NCBI GenBank assembly: GCA_963676095.1
Contig: OY781040.1
Location: forward strand, 7,316,001 to 7,380,000
Length of the DNA stretch: 64,000 nucleotides
Direction of reading: 5' to 3'
Source: G963676095 sp963676095
GTDB taxonomy: Bacteria; Bacteroidota; Bacteroidia; Bacteroidales; Prolixibacteraceae
Below the pieces are notes generated by a model that searched no databases, was not told the DNA's origin, and saw nothing but the letters and a program-made list of their open reading frames with translations. The translations under genes and the position numbers were made by a program. Below, in pieces: positions 53,398 to 61,950 of the stretch. How positions within the stretch are numbered: the first letter of the stretch is position 1; each line of letters opens with the position of its first letter.

Positions 53398-54543
53398 CGA
53401 CGCGCTCCCGTAAGAGGACAGGAAATCCTTCGCCGCCAGAACGGCCCGTTCGTAAACCAATTCCCGGGTCCTGGAAAAAGCATCTTTCATCCCGGTCTTA
53501 TCGCCGACAAGGGAATATGTCCGGTCAAAAATCCGTGCCCCCTCGTCTGTTACCTGCCCGCCAATGGCAAACACAGGGATCCCCTTTTCATGGGCCCTCC
53601 TGTAAACGGAGAAAGGGGCCTTGTTACAGGGGGTCTGGCCATCAATTTTGCCTTCACCCGTTATCACCAGCGATGCATGCCCGAGCAAACGACCGAACCC
53701 GGTATAGTCAAGAATAAAATCGGCACCGGGAACAATTTCTGCATTCAGGAAACCGGTAAGCGCCAGGTTTATTCCTCCGGCTGCCCCCATTCCGGGAACC
53801 CGGGATAAGGACCTGCCGGTTTTCTTTTCAATGAGTCCCGCAAAGTGCGCCAGGTTTTGTTCCAGTACAGGCAGCATTTCAGCAGTAGCCCCTTTCTGGC
53901 CTGCAAAAACATAAACGGCGCCATTCTTACCAGAAAGGGGATTATACACATCGCAAATCACCCGAATCTTAACAGGTTCGAACCTCTTAAGCACAGAATA
54001 GTCCCACAAGGCGATCTTTCCGACGGAGTTTCCGCATGCAGCCAGTTTTTTTCCATCTTTATCATAAAACGGTATTCCTAATCCTTCGAGTAACCCCATT
54101 CCTCCGTCGACAGTTGCACTGCCGCCCACACCGATTAAAATCTCGGTAGCCCCGTTCTTCATAGCCTCCCGGAGCAACTCACCCGTTCCCCGGGACGATG
54201 TTTTCATCGGGTCGAGCTCAGCAGCAGACAGTAACTTCATCCCGGAAGCATCGGCCATCTCAATCACAGCAAGGGACTCCCTCTGTCCGTAAACGGCTTT
54301 TATTATCCGTCCTAACGGGTCATGGACCCTGGCCTCCATCCGCTGGAGATTAAGCACAGTTATAAGTACCTCCCCGGTAAAATCGCCACCATCGGCAACA
54401 GGGACACAGACAACGTCAAAACAGGACGATACATCAAGAAAAGCCTGTTTTACAATTTCTGCAAAAGCAAAAGTATCCAGCGTCCCTTTCATACTGTTTG
54501 GGGCAACAACAACACAATATTTACTGGTCGGCTCTCGAGACAT
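53395..54543 (-). CDS. glxK: Glycerate kinase
   Basis: 382 residues, normal for the GlxK family, which phosphorylates glycerate (usually to 2-phosphoglycerate). Signatures: VVVAPNSMKGTLDTFAFAE, VPVADGGDFTGEVL, EILIGVGGSATVDGGMG and HASLVITGEGKIDGQT. The start overlaps the 3' end of the relA-like gene by 23 bases, so the two are probably translated from one message. A link between the stringent response and glycerate use is not otherwise evident. Confidence 0.92.
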   Translation of the reverse strand: MSREPTSKYCVVVAPNSMKGTLDTFAFAEIVKQAFLDVSSCFDVVCVPVADGGDFTGEVLITVLNLQRMEARVHDPLGRIIKAVYGQRESLAVIEMADASGMKLLSAAELDPMKTSSRGTGELLREAMKNGATEILIGVGGSATVDGGMGLLEGLGIPFYDKDGKKLAACGNSVGKIALWDYSVLKRFEPVKIRVICDVYNPLSGKNGAVYVFAGQKGATAEMLPVLEQNLAHFAGLIEKKTGRSLSRVPGMGAAGGINLALTGFLNAEIVPGADFILDYTGFGRLLGHASLVITGEGKIDGQTPCNKAPFSVYRRAHEKGIPVFAIGGQVTDEGARIFDRTYSLVGDKTGMKDAFSRTRELVYERAVLAAKDFLSSYGSAS

Positions 54544-56707
54544 TGATGACGCCTTTAATACCCTGAAGTTTCTTCATTAGGAAATCGAGGTGTTCCAGGT
54601 TGTTCACGTAAATACGCAACGTCCCCTCAAACTCCCCGTTTGCCGAGTCAATATTGATCGAGCGCATCTGGATCCCCACATCTTTTGAAATGACATGCGA
54701 AATTTGTCCGACAACACCAACTTCATCGGTTCCGGATAGCCTGATAGTAGCCTGAAAAGACGCCCTTTTACCCGATTCCTTCCACCTGGCCGGTATTATC
54801 CGGTAAGGATAGCGCTCCATCATTTGCTTCGCATTAGGACAGGTGCTACGATGAATCTTTATGCCGTCTTGTATTGTTACAAAGCCAAAAATTTCATCGC
54901 CAAAAATCGGGTTGCAGCAAGGAGAAAGTTTATGATTGACATTTTTTATATTGTTGTCAATGACCAGATAATCATCTCCTCCGGAAAAATCAAGGTCCCT
55001 TATCTGATCGGGAGCAATCATTTCCTCCAGCTTTTGTTTCAGGGACTGGTTTTCCTCCTTACCGACCAGGACTTCTTTGACATCCAGCGAATCGATCTTA
55101 CCTGTGGAAATATTGTAATAAAGGTCCTGCGCCAGTTTTAACTGGTAATGTTTAAGCAGGGTCCGGATTACCTCATCGTTATATTCGATTTTCCAGTTTT
55201 TCAGTTTCCGTGTCAGGATTTCTTTCCCATTATCGGCTTCACGCTTCCGCTCCTCGTTCAGGCTTGCCTTAATCCGGGTCTTTGCCTTCGAGGTGATCAC
55301 AAAATCCAGCCAGTCGAGTTTCGGTTTTTGGCTATTCGAGGTATCAATCGTGATCTGTTCCCCGTTTTTCAGTTTATGCCTCAGCGTGACTTTTTTCCCG
55401 TCGACAAGCCCTCCTACGCAATGGTCGCCTACCTGGGAATGTATTTCATAGGCAAAATCCAGTAAGGTTGCCCCGGCAGGCAACCGGATTAAATCGCCCT
55501 TGGGCGTAAAAACGAAGATTTCATCCTTATATATATTTGTGCGGAATTCGTCGATGAAATCGACAACATTCAGGTCCGGGTTTTCCAGTATTTCCCGTAC
55601 GGTTGCAAGCCAGTGTTCCATTTCTGCGGAAGCCTGGCCTCCTTTGTATTTCCAGTGCGCAGCCAACCCCTTCTCTGCAATCTCGTCCATACGCCTGGTA
55701 CGGATCTGGATCTCTACCCATTTTTTCTGGGGACCGAGAACTGTGGCATGAAGGCTTTCATAACCATTCGACTTGGGCACGGTAATCCAGTCGCGCATTC
55801 TTTCCGGATTGGCCTGGTACTCCTCTGTAACAATGGAATAAACCTGCCAACAATCGGATTTCTCCATCTCCGGCTTGGAGTTCAGGATCACCCGGATCGC
55901 GAACAAGTCGTAAACCTCATCAAAGGTTACCCCCTGCTTCTTCATCTTATTCCAGATCGAATTAACCGACTTGGTCCGGGCTTTCATATCAAATTCGAAC
56001 CCCCGGGCGTGTAGTTTCTGCTCAATTGGCTTTACAAATTCCGCCACAAAATTCCGCCGCTCGTTCTCCGACTCCTTCAACCTGGTGTTCACATACTTAT
56101 AGGCATCCGGGTTCAAATATTTCAGACAAAGGTCGAGCAATTCAGAATTGATTTTATAGAGGCCGAGCCGGTGGGCCAAAGGGGCATACAAATGTGAGGT
56201 TTCCGCGGCAACCTTGTTTTGCTGTTCCGGCGAATGCGAATCCAGATGGCGCATCACGTGTAACCGGTCGGCAATCTTTACCAGAATAACCCGCACATCC
56301 CCGGCAAGGGCCAACATCAGGTTACGGTAGTTTTCTGAATGAAGACCGACCGTATCTGTACCCAACGCGTTAATCTTTGCCATTCCTTCGAGTATCCCGG
56401 CAACGGTGGAACCAAATTTAGTCCGGACTATGCCAAGATCGGGAGTATCCGGTAAATTTCCGTATGTTATATTATGGAGCAGGCAGGAAACAATCGAATC
56501 GCTTCCAAGGCTGACCTCCCGGCTAACAATCTGCGCTACCTCGACTGCGTGGAGAAGCGCAGTCACTCCGGTCGGCGAACCTTGCCTGCAATGTACCTCA
56601 CACGCATAATCATAAGCTCTTTTTATTTCCTTCAATTCATCCTGGTGCAGGTTTGTCCTGCAAGATGTAAAAAGTTCCTCCCAGGCCGCTATAATCCTTT
56701 TGTCCAT
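54521..56707 (-). CDS. relA: RelA/SpoT-family (p)ppGpp synthetase with degenerate HD domain
   Basis: 728 residues. An HD-like domain (about 45-160) lacks the catalytic pair: LLHNITYGNLPD replaces the usual LLHDVVEDT, and KIADRLHVMRHL replaces ADRLHNMRTL. The synthetase domain appears intact (YDLFAIRVILNSKPE; DWITVPKSNGYESLHATVLG; KWVEIQIRTRRMDEIAEKGL). A TGS domain (FVFTPKGDLIRLPAGATLLD) and a C-terminal ACT domain (RLSGTDEVGVVGQISHVISK) follow. It should therefore make but not degrade (p)ppGpp, i.e. RelA-like rather than a bifunctional Rel. Confidence 0.9.
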   Translation of the reverse strand: MDKRIIAAWEELFTSCRTNLHQDELKEIKRAYDYACEVHCRQGSPTGVTALLHAVEVAQIVSREVSLGSDSIVSCLLHNITYGNLPDTPDLGIVRTKFGSTVAGILEGMAKINALGTDTVGLHSENYRNLMLALAGDVRVILVKIADRLHVMRHLDSHSPEQQNKVAAETSHLYAPLAHRLGLYKINSELLDLCLKYLNPDAYKYVNTRLKESENERRNFVAEFVKPIEQKLHARGFEFDMKARTKSVNSIWNKMKKQGVTFDEVYDLFAIRVILNSKPEMEKSDCWQVYSIVTEEYQANPERMRDWITVPKSNGYESLHATVLGPQKKWVEIQIRTRRMDEIAEKGLAAHWKYKGGQASAEMEHWLATVREILENPDLNVVDFIDEFRTNIYKDEIFVFTPKGDLIRLPAGATLLDFAYEIHSQVGDHCVGGLVDGKKVTLRHKLKNGEQITIDTSNSQKPKLDWLDFVITSKAKTRIKASLNEERKREADNGKEILTRKLKNWKIEYNDEVIRTLLKHYQLKLAQDLYYNISTGKIDSLDVKEVLVGKEENQSLKQKLEEMIAPDQIRDLDFSGGDDYLVIDNNIKNVNHKLSPCCNPIFGDEIFGFVTIQDGIKIHRSTCPNAKQMMERYPYRIIPARWKESGKRASFQATIRLSGTDEVGVVGQISHVISKDVGIQMRSINIDSANGEFEGTLRIYVNNLEHLDFLMKKLQGIKGVINVSRADQ

Positions 56708-56754
56708 TGGGCTTAATTAAAAATATCCTGAATACCGAAAATATTGTTTTCAAC

Positions 56755-56786
56755 AAAAAAGGCCACCTTTCCGGGCAGCCTTTTTT
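56755..56786 (-). terminator. Terminator of the ferritin gene
   Basis: AAAAAGGC ... GCCTTTTTT with an internal CC/GG pairing, located 21 bases beyond the ferritin stop; symmetrical enough to work in both directions. Confidence 0.7.
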
Positions 56787-56806
56787 CATTATTGGTTCTC
56801 ATGAAA

Positions 56807-57319
56807 TTACTCTGCCACTGTTGTATCCTTGAAAACGCGTGATGCGAGTTCCCTGTCCATCAAAAAAATCCCGTTCGGCTGCCCGTCGATCAGGCGAAGA
56901 CTGTCAAGGATACCGGTCACATTGGCTTCTTCTTCAACCTGCTCGTCCACAAACCATTTCAGAAAACTTTCTGTGGCATGGTCCCTGGCATCAACAGCTA
57001 CATCGACAAGCTGGTCGATCATTGATGTTATCATCCGCTCATGGGCCAATGATTTTTCAAAGATATCGATAATCCCCTCAAATTCAGTCGGTACCCCTGG
57101 GACCGGTGTTAAAGCAACCCGCCCATTTCTGGCATTGACGAAATCAAAAAATTTCATGGCATGCGTCAACTCTTCCTTATACTGAACCTTCATCCAGTTT
57201 GCAAACCCCGCAAGCCCTTTGCTCTGAAACCATGCAGACATGGATAAATACAGATATGCCGAATGAAATTCAGCGTTAATCTGTTCATTTAAAACGTTTA
57301 AAACGGTATCTTTAAGCAT
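56807..57319 (-). CDS. ftnA: Bacterial non-haem ferritin
   Basis: 170 residues, four-helix bundle. Ferroxidase ligands are recognisable: the Glu of LNEQINAEFHSAYLYLSMSA, the Glu-Glu-x2-His of YKEELTHAMKFFDFVNARNG, Glu in FEKSLAHERMITSMIDQL and WFVDEQVEEEANVTGILDSL. Stores iron as a 24-mer in the cytoplasm. Single-gene unit with its own terminator. Confidence 0.95.
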   Translation of the reverse strand: MLKDTVLNVLNEQINAEFHSAYLYLSMSAWFQSKGLAGFANWMKVQYKEELTHAMKFFDFVNARNGRVALTPVPGVPTEFEGIIDIFEKSLAHERMITSMIDQLVDVAVDARDHATESFLKWFVDEQVEEEANVTGILDSLRLIDGQPNGIFLMDRELASRVFKDTTVAE

Positions 57320-57489
57320 AACGGTATCTTTTTTGGTTCAAGATCAAAAATACTTAAAAAGGAACATAATTCCAGCAGTGAAACCAATATTCCTGAAAAA
57401 TATTAAAGATGTTTTAATCCATCGTCATTCCTCCTTTCCGGGAAACAGAATTAATTCCCCGGAAAAGCAATACTTGTTTATTCATTGAA

Positions 57490-58695
57490 TTAACTTACGC
57501 CGGCCATCATCTTTTTTATTTCCTCGCCCATGATCTTCATCCCTTTCTCAATATCTGGAAAACCGGCATTGGTAAAATTCATCCTGATGTTCCGGGTTCC
57601 GGCGCCTGACGTAAAGAAAGAAGTCCCGGGAACAAAAACAACGCCTCTTTTCATCGTTTTCCTGATCAACTGGTCAGACGGAACCGAACCGGGTAACGTG
57701 AGCCAGATAAACATTCCTCCCTCAGGACTGGTAGCGGTTATTTCTTCGGGAAGGTAACGGGAAACCATCTCCTCCATAAAGCGACATTGTGATGCGTAAG
57801 CTTTCCTGATCTGTTTAAGGTGATCGTCCAGATCGAAATGGGTCAGGTAATGGTACAGGATATACTGGGTAAGGTTATTCGGGTTAAGGTCTGTAGACTG
57901 CTTTGCCTTGTCGAAATGGGAAACCAGGCCTGATGGCAGTACAACCCACCCGTTTCGCAGGCCCGGGGCCACCATCTTTGAAAAAGAACCGGTCCAGGCA
58001 ACATGTCCGGGAGCATATTTTTTTACCGGATCGGGGAATTCCCCCTCGAAACAGATCTCGTTATAAGGATCATCTTCCAGCAAGAACTGGTTATACTTTT
58101 TGAGCAGGAGGGCCAGGTCCTGACGTTTCTCTTCAGAATAACTGATACCGGAAGGATTTTGTGCATTCGGGACTGCATACATCAGCTTAATGTCTTCGTT
58201 GAGAAAACAAGATTCAACTTCACCCAGGTTTGCCCCGTCTTTCTCAAGTTCCACTTCACGAAAAGCAGGCTGATAGGCTGACAAAGCCTGGATAGCCCCC
58301 AGATAACTCGGCTTCTCCAGGATAACCCCATCTCCCTTATCAATGAAAAGCTTGGCCATAATATCGATTGCCTGCTGCGAACCATTGGTAATTACGACCT
58401 GTTCAGCGGAAATATCCATCCCGTATTTTTTACTGTACCGGGCCGCGATCCATTCCCGCAAGGGATAATATCCAAGTGAACCGGCATATTGCAGGATCCG
58501 CTCACCACTTTCTGCCATAACTGCCCTGCCCGATTCGGCAAGTTCACTGACCGGAAAGAATGCCGGGTTTGGCAACCCTCCGGCAAAAGAAATGAACTCC
58601 TGGTTCCCGGCTACATTCAAAATACTCCGGACAAACGAAACCGGGATGTTTCGGTATTGCCCGGACAACTTTTCTTCGAGAGACTGATTTTCCAT
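57490..58695 (-). CDS. PLP-dependent aminotransferase (2-aminoadipate/MocR-type class I)
   Basis: 401 residues. Start of the family pattern FISFAGGLPNPAFFPVSEL, then GSQQAIDIMAKLFIDKGDGV, VPNAQNPSGISYSEEKRQ, DDPYNEICFEGEFPD and the PLP lysine in WTGSFSKMVAPGLRNGW. It resembles LysN-type aminotransferases, which act on 2-aminoadipate, branched-chain or aromatic amino acids. Two leader peptides rich in Ile, Val, Leu and Ala lie upstream, suggesting control by branched-chain amino acid supply. Substrate uncertain. Confidence 0.82.
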   Translation of the reverse strand: MENQSLEEKLSGQYRNIPVSFVRSILNVAGNQEFISFAGGLPNPAFFPVSELAESGRAVMAESGERILQYAGSLGYYPLREWIAARYSKKYGMDISAEQVVITNGSQQAIDIMAKLFIDKGDGVILEKPSYLGAIQALSAYQPAFREVELEKDGANLGEVESCFLNEDIKLMYAVPNAQNPSGISYSEEKRQDLALLLKKYNQFLLEDDPYNEICFEGEFPDPVKKYAPGHVAWTGSFSKMVAPGLRNGWVVLPSGLVSHFDKAKQSTDLNPNNLTQYILYHYLTHFDLDDHLKQIRKAYASQCRFMEEMVSRYLPEEITATSPEGGMFIWLTLPGSVPSDQLIRKTMKRGVVFVPGTSFFTSGAGTRNIRMNFTNAGFPDIEKGMKIMGEEIKKMMAGVS

Positions 58696-58727
58696 AAAAT
58701 TAATTTTAATAAAACTCTTTAGAAATC

Positions 58728-58772
58728 AAAAAAAGAGCCCTTTCCTGTTTACCACACAGGAAAGGGCCCTAT
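58728..58772 (-). terminator. Attenuator-like terminator 2 before the aminotransferase gene
   Basis: On the minus strand AGGGCCCTTTCCTGTGTGG...CAGGAAAGGGCTCTTTTTTT forms a strong stem of about 12 pairs with a U tract, 33 bases upstream of the aminotransferase start. Confidence 0.85.
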
Positions 58773-58799
58773 AACTATCGATGCAATACAGTCCCGATC

Positions 58800-58868
58800 C
58801 TATGTGGAAAGTTCCACTAGAATAATCGCTGCGACTGCTGCAATAATAAAATAGAAATGTTTGTTCAT
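58800..58868 (-). CDS. Leader peptide 2 (22 residues)
   Basis: MNKHFYF followed by IIAAVAAIILVELST and a TAG stop. It lies immediately before terminator 2. The high share of Ile, Val, Leu and Ala recalls leader peptides of branched-chain amino acid operons. A short hairpin (GTGGAA-CT-TTCCAC) covers its last codons. An alternative is a tiny membrane peptide. Confidence 0.6.
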   Translation of the reverse strand: MNKHFYFIIAAVAAIILVELST

Positions 58869-58879
58869 CTGTTTAAAAT

Positions 58880-58915
58880 AAAAAAGGCCATTCTCTTTTG
58901 GGAGAATGGCCTTGC
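58880..58915 (-). terminator. Attenuator-like terminator 1
   Basis: On the minus strand AAGGCCATTCTC-CCAAAA-GAGAATGGCCTTTTTT. The bases GGGAGAAT just after the stop of leader peptide 1 (58942-58950) are complementary to the ATTCTCCC of its 5' arm, so an alternative antiterminator pairing is possible. Confidence 0.85.
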
Positions 58916-58951
58916 TATAACTTTAATATTATTACTCATCCATATTCTCCC

Positions 58952-59014
58952 TTAGCACCCTGCGATAATCGCAAGCGCTGCCACAAGAATAATATGGAGT
59001 TGAATTGTTGTCAT
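58952..59014 (-). CDS. Leader peptide 1 (20 residues)
   Basis: MTTIQLHIILVAALAIIAGC, stop TAA, followed by terminator 1. Same hydrophobic composition as leader peptide 2, so the two units look like a duplication of peptide plus terminator. Located 27 bases beyond the stop of the S9 peptidase gene, in the same direction. Confidence 0.6.
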   Translation of the reverse strand: MTTIQLHIILVAALAIIAGC

Positions 59015-59041
59015 AATTAATGCAAAGAAAAGAATAAAATT

Positions 59042-61129
59042 CTATTTTAACCACTTATCAAGCCAATTTTTAAATACCCGTTGCCAAAGAATGCCATTTT
59101 GCGGTTTGGTTACCCAATGGCTCTCATCCGGGAAAAATAAAAATTCAGCCGGGATGTTTTTCATAACAGCCGCGTTAAAAGCAGCCATTCCCTGGGTATA
59201 AGGAATCCGGAAATCTTTTTCGCCGGTAATAACCAGGATTGGTGTGTCCCACTTGTCGACATACAAATGGGGAGAGAACGAGTACGACCGCTGCGCCGCA
59301 GCATTACTCTTATCCCAAAACGGGCCGCCGATATCCCAGTCCTCAAACCACATTTCTTCGGTTGTAACATACATCTGGTCGAAGTTGAAGATCCCGCAAT
59401 GCGAAATAAAGGCCTTGAACCGTCCGTCGTGATGTCCTGCCAGGTAGTTCACGGAAAATCCGCCATAGCTGGCGCCGACAGCGCCCAACCTGTCTTTATC
59501 GACATAAGGTTCTTTGGAAACATTATCGATTGCAGACAGGTAATCCTGAATATTCAGTCCGCCGTAATCCTTGCTGATCTCTTCGAGCCATTCCATACCG
59601 AAACCAGGTAATCCCCGCCTGTTCGGGGCAACGACAATATAGCCGTCAGCCGCCATCATCTGGAAATTCCACCGGTACGACCAAAACTGGCTGACTGTCC
59701 CCTGCGGCCCTCCCTGGCAATAAAGGATTGCCGGGTACTTCTTTGAAGGATCGAAATGCGGGGGATAGATAACCCAGACCAGCATTTCCTTGTTGTCTAC
59801 AGTTTTTACCCAACGGCTTTCAACCTTTCCCATCGTCAGCTGGTCCATAATTCCCTTGTTGACAGCAGTCAGTGGCTGGTCCTTTCCGGAGGCCGGATCG
59901 ACCAGGTAAATCTCGGCAGGTTCTGACATGGAAACCTTACCGGCAACTAGTTTGCCACCATCGGCTTCGGCCACAGAAACATAATTGTGCACCCCGTCTG
60001 TCAGACGGCTGATCTTCCCGTCGGCCAGATCAAGACGATAAATCTCATCGGTTGCATGAATATCGCTTATGAAGAAAATGGATTTGCCGTCCCGGCTCCA
60101 GCTCAGGTTACCGGCATTCTGTTCCCAGTTCTCCGAATAATTTACCTGCTTCCCCGTAGCCATATCCATAACAAACAAACGGGTCTGGTCCGATTCGTAA
60201 CCATCGCGGGCCATGCTTGTCCAGGCCAGGTATTTCCCGTCGGGCGAAAAAACAGGGTCCTTGTCATATCCCTTATGTCCGGTGGTCAGATCACTGGTTT
60301 CACCTGAAGCCAAATCATACCGGTATAAATCGGTATTGGTCGAAAAAGCATAGGCTTTACCTGTCAGTTTCTTACATGAATAAACAACCGACTTACTATC
60401 GGGACTCCAGGTTACCTGTTCCAGCCCGTCGAAAGGTTTATCGGGACTATCGTACTTCTGGCCCTCCAAAATATCTTTTCCTGAGGTTATTTTCCCTTTG
60501 CCATATTCAGCTACGAAAATATGATTATAGGTATAATCGTGCCAGCTGTCCCAGTGCCTGTACATCAGGTCTTTTTCAAGCCGGGCGTTTGCCTTGGGAA
60601 GATCAGGAAACAGGTCATGAATATTTTCGTCCAGTTTCACCGCCTTTGAATAAAAAATATTTTTCTGGTCAGGGGCGTATTTAAATCCCAGGATCCCGTC
60701 TTTCACATCCGTTACCTGTTCCGCACCTGAACCGTCCGGGTTCATCTCCCACATTTGTGTCGTCCCGCTCCCGTCCGACAGGAACCCGATCTTTTGGCCA
60801 TCGGGCCTCCATCGTGCTTCAGATTCGTTAATCGCAGTGTCGGTAATGCGTTTTACGTCTCCCCCTCCTGACGGGACAATATAAAGCTCCCGGTAAGGCT
60901 TGTTTTCTTCAATTTTATAATAAGTGACTGCAAAAAGTACGGTTTTTCCATCCGGAGAAAGCTCCACGTTCCCCACCCGTCCGAATGACCACAATACTTC
61001 CGGCGTCATGACATCCGAACTCAGCTTCGGCGTATCAGGCACATAAGTTTTTTTCTCTTCTGTCATAGTCTGATGATTTGTACAAGCATTTAACCACAAT
61101 GCCAGGACAAGAAAGGCAATTTTCTTCAT
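59042..61129 (-). CDS. S9 family peptidase lipoprotein (prolyl oligopeptidase/acylaminoacyl type)
   Basis: 695 residues. Lipoprotein signal (IAFLVLALWLNAC), then a seven-bladed beta-propeller of WD/TolB-like repeats (LSPDGKTVLFAV; WSPDSKSVVYSCKK; FSPDGKYLAWTSMA; WSRDGKSIFFISDI), then an alpha/beta hydrolase domain with Ser in GAVGASYGGFSVNYLAG, Asp in LVITGEKDFRIPYTQG and His in FPDESHWVTKPQNG. It should cleave short peptides in the periplasm or at the outer membrane. Single gene, followed by the leader peptides. Confidence 0.92.
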   Translation of the reverse strand: MKKIAFLVLALWLNACTNHQTMTEEKKTYVPDTPKLSSDVMTPEVLWSFGRVGNVELSPDGKTVLFAVTYYKIEENKPYRELYIVPSGGGDVKRITDTAINESEARWRPDGQKIGFLSDGSGTTQMWEMNPDGSGAEQVTDVKDGILGFKYAPDQKNIFYSKAVKLDENIHDLFPDLPKANARLEKDLMYRHWDSWHDYTYNHIFVAEYGKGKITSGKDILEGQKYDSPDKPFDGLEQVTWSPDSKSVVYSCKKLTGKAYAFSTNTDLYRYDLASGETSDLTTGHKGYDKDPVFSPDGKYLAWTSMARDGYESDQTRLFVMDMATGKQVNYSENWEQNAGNLSWSRDGKSIFFISDIHATDEIYRLDLADGKISRLTDGVHNYVSVAEADGGKLVAGKVSMSEPAEIYLVDPASGKDQPLTAVNKGIMDQLTMGKVESRWVKTVDNKEMLVWVIYPPHFDPSKKYPAILYCQGGPQGTVSQFWSYRWNFQMMAADGYIVVAPNRRGLPGFGMEWLEEISKDYGGLNIQDYLSAIDNVSKEPYVDKDRLGAVGASYGGFSVNYLAGHHDGRFKAFISHCGIFNFDQMYVTTEEMWFEDWDIGGPFWDKSNAAAQRSYSFSPHLYVDKWDTPILVITGEKDFRIPYTQGMAAFNAAVMKNIPAEFLFFPDESHWVTKPQNGILWQRVFKNWLDKWLK

Positions 61130-61160
61130 TTTGAAAAAAGCTTGGTTAATAATATGATAC

Positions 61161-61856
61161 TTATTTATCTATCCGTTTGAGGATGTCATTCATCAGTTCC
61201 GTTTGAATTTTATGTGTTTCCAGAACTTCCTGCTGACCATTAACAATCAGATGATCGATCTTTTCATGCAAAATCCGGATTTCCAGCTCAGACTTCAGGT
61301 TTATCATATAATCCTTCTTTGCCCGGTCCCGGTCTTTCTCTTCCTGCCGGTTCTGGCTCATCATAATGACCGGCGCCTGGAGTGCGGCTATTGTCGACAA
61401 AATTAAATTCAACAAAATAAACGGATACGGATCAAAGGCTTTATTGGCGAGCCAGAAAATATTCACGCAAATCCAGAGGAACAAAAACAGTGCAAAAGAA
61501 ATTATGAAAGTCCAGCTTCCGCCAAAAGTAGCGACCTTGTCTGCCACTCTTTGCCCAAAGGTTAATTTCGGCTGATCGTCACCGTCCAGCTTATCCGTCA
61601 GAATGGTTTTTTCCTTCAACGAATCGAGAACGGTCTGCTCCATGCTTGTCAGTTTGCCAATCTGCCTGGTGAGAAATTTTTCAAGATATTTCTCCCTGTA
61701 AAAATTCAACTCACTTAATGACAAATTCTTATCTCTTGAAAAATCAGGATGGTCCTTTTGTATTAAAGCAAGAATGGACTGCCTGATTGATTTTCCGGAC
61801 ACCTTCTCGGTAACAGGGAACTCTTTTTTAGACAAATCGCTGAAAAATGTTTCCAT
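61161..61856 (-). CDS. DUF1003 membrane protein
   Basis: 231 residues. Central DUF1003 with two membrane helices (WTFIISFALFLFLWICVNIF; PFILLNLILSTIAALQAPVI), preceded by FGQRVADKVATFGGS and followed by MMSQNRQEEKDRDRAKKDYM and a coiled-coil tail (LEIRILHEKIDHLI). Function of the family unknown. It lies 31 bases upstream of the S9 peptidase gene, same strand. Confidence 0.88.
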   Translation of the reverse strand: METFFSDLSKKEFPVTEKVSGKSIRQSILALIQKDHPDFSRDKNLSLSELNFYREKYLEKFLTRQIGKLTSMEQTVLDSLKEKTILTDKLDGDDQPKLTFGQRVADKVATFGGSWTFIISFALFLFLWICVNIFWLANKAFDPYPFILLNLILSTIAALQAPVIMMSQNRQEEKDRDRAKKDYMINLKSELEIRILHEKIDHLIVNGQQEVLETHKIQTELMNDILKRIDK

Positions 61857-61950
61857 AACTATATTGTTTTTATTTGGTTTTCAACGGGTATCCGGAAGAA
61901 ATAAAATGAGCTTTTGGGGAAGACTGCCCCCTACAAAAGTTAATTCCTGT

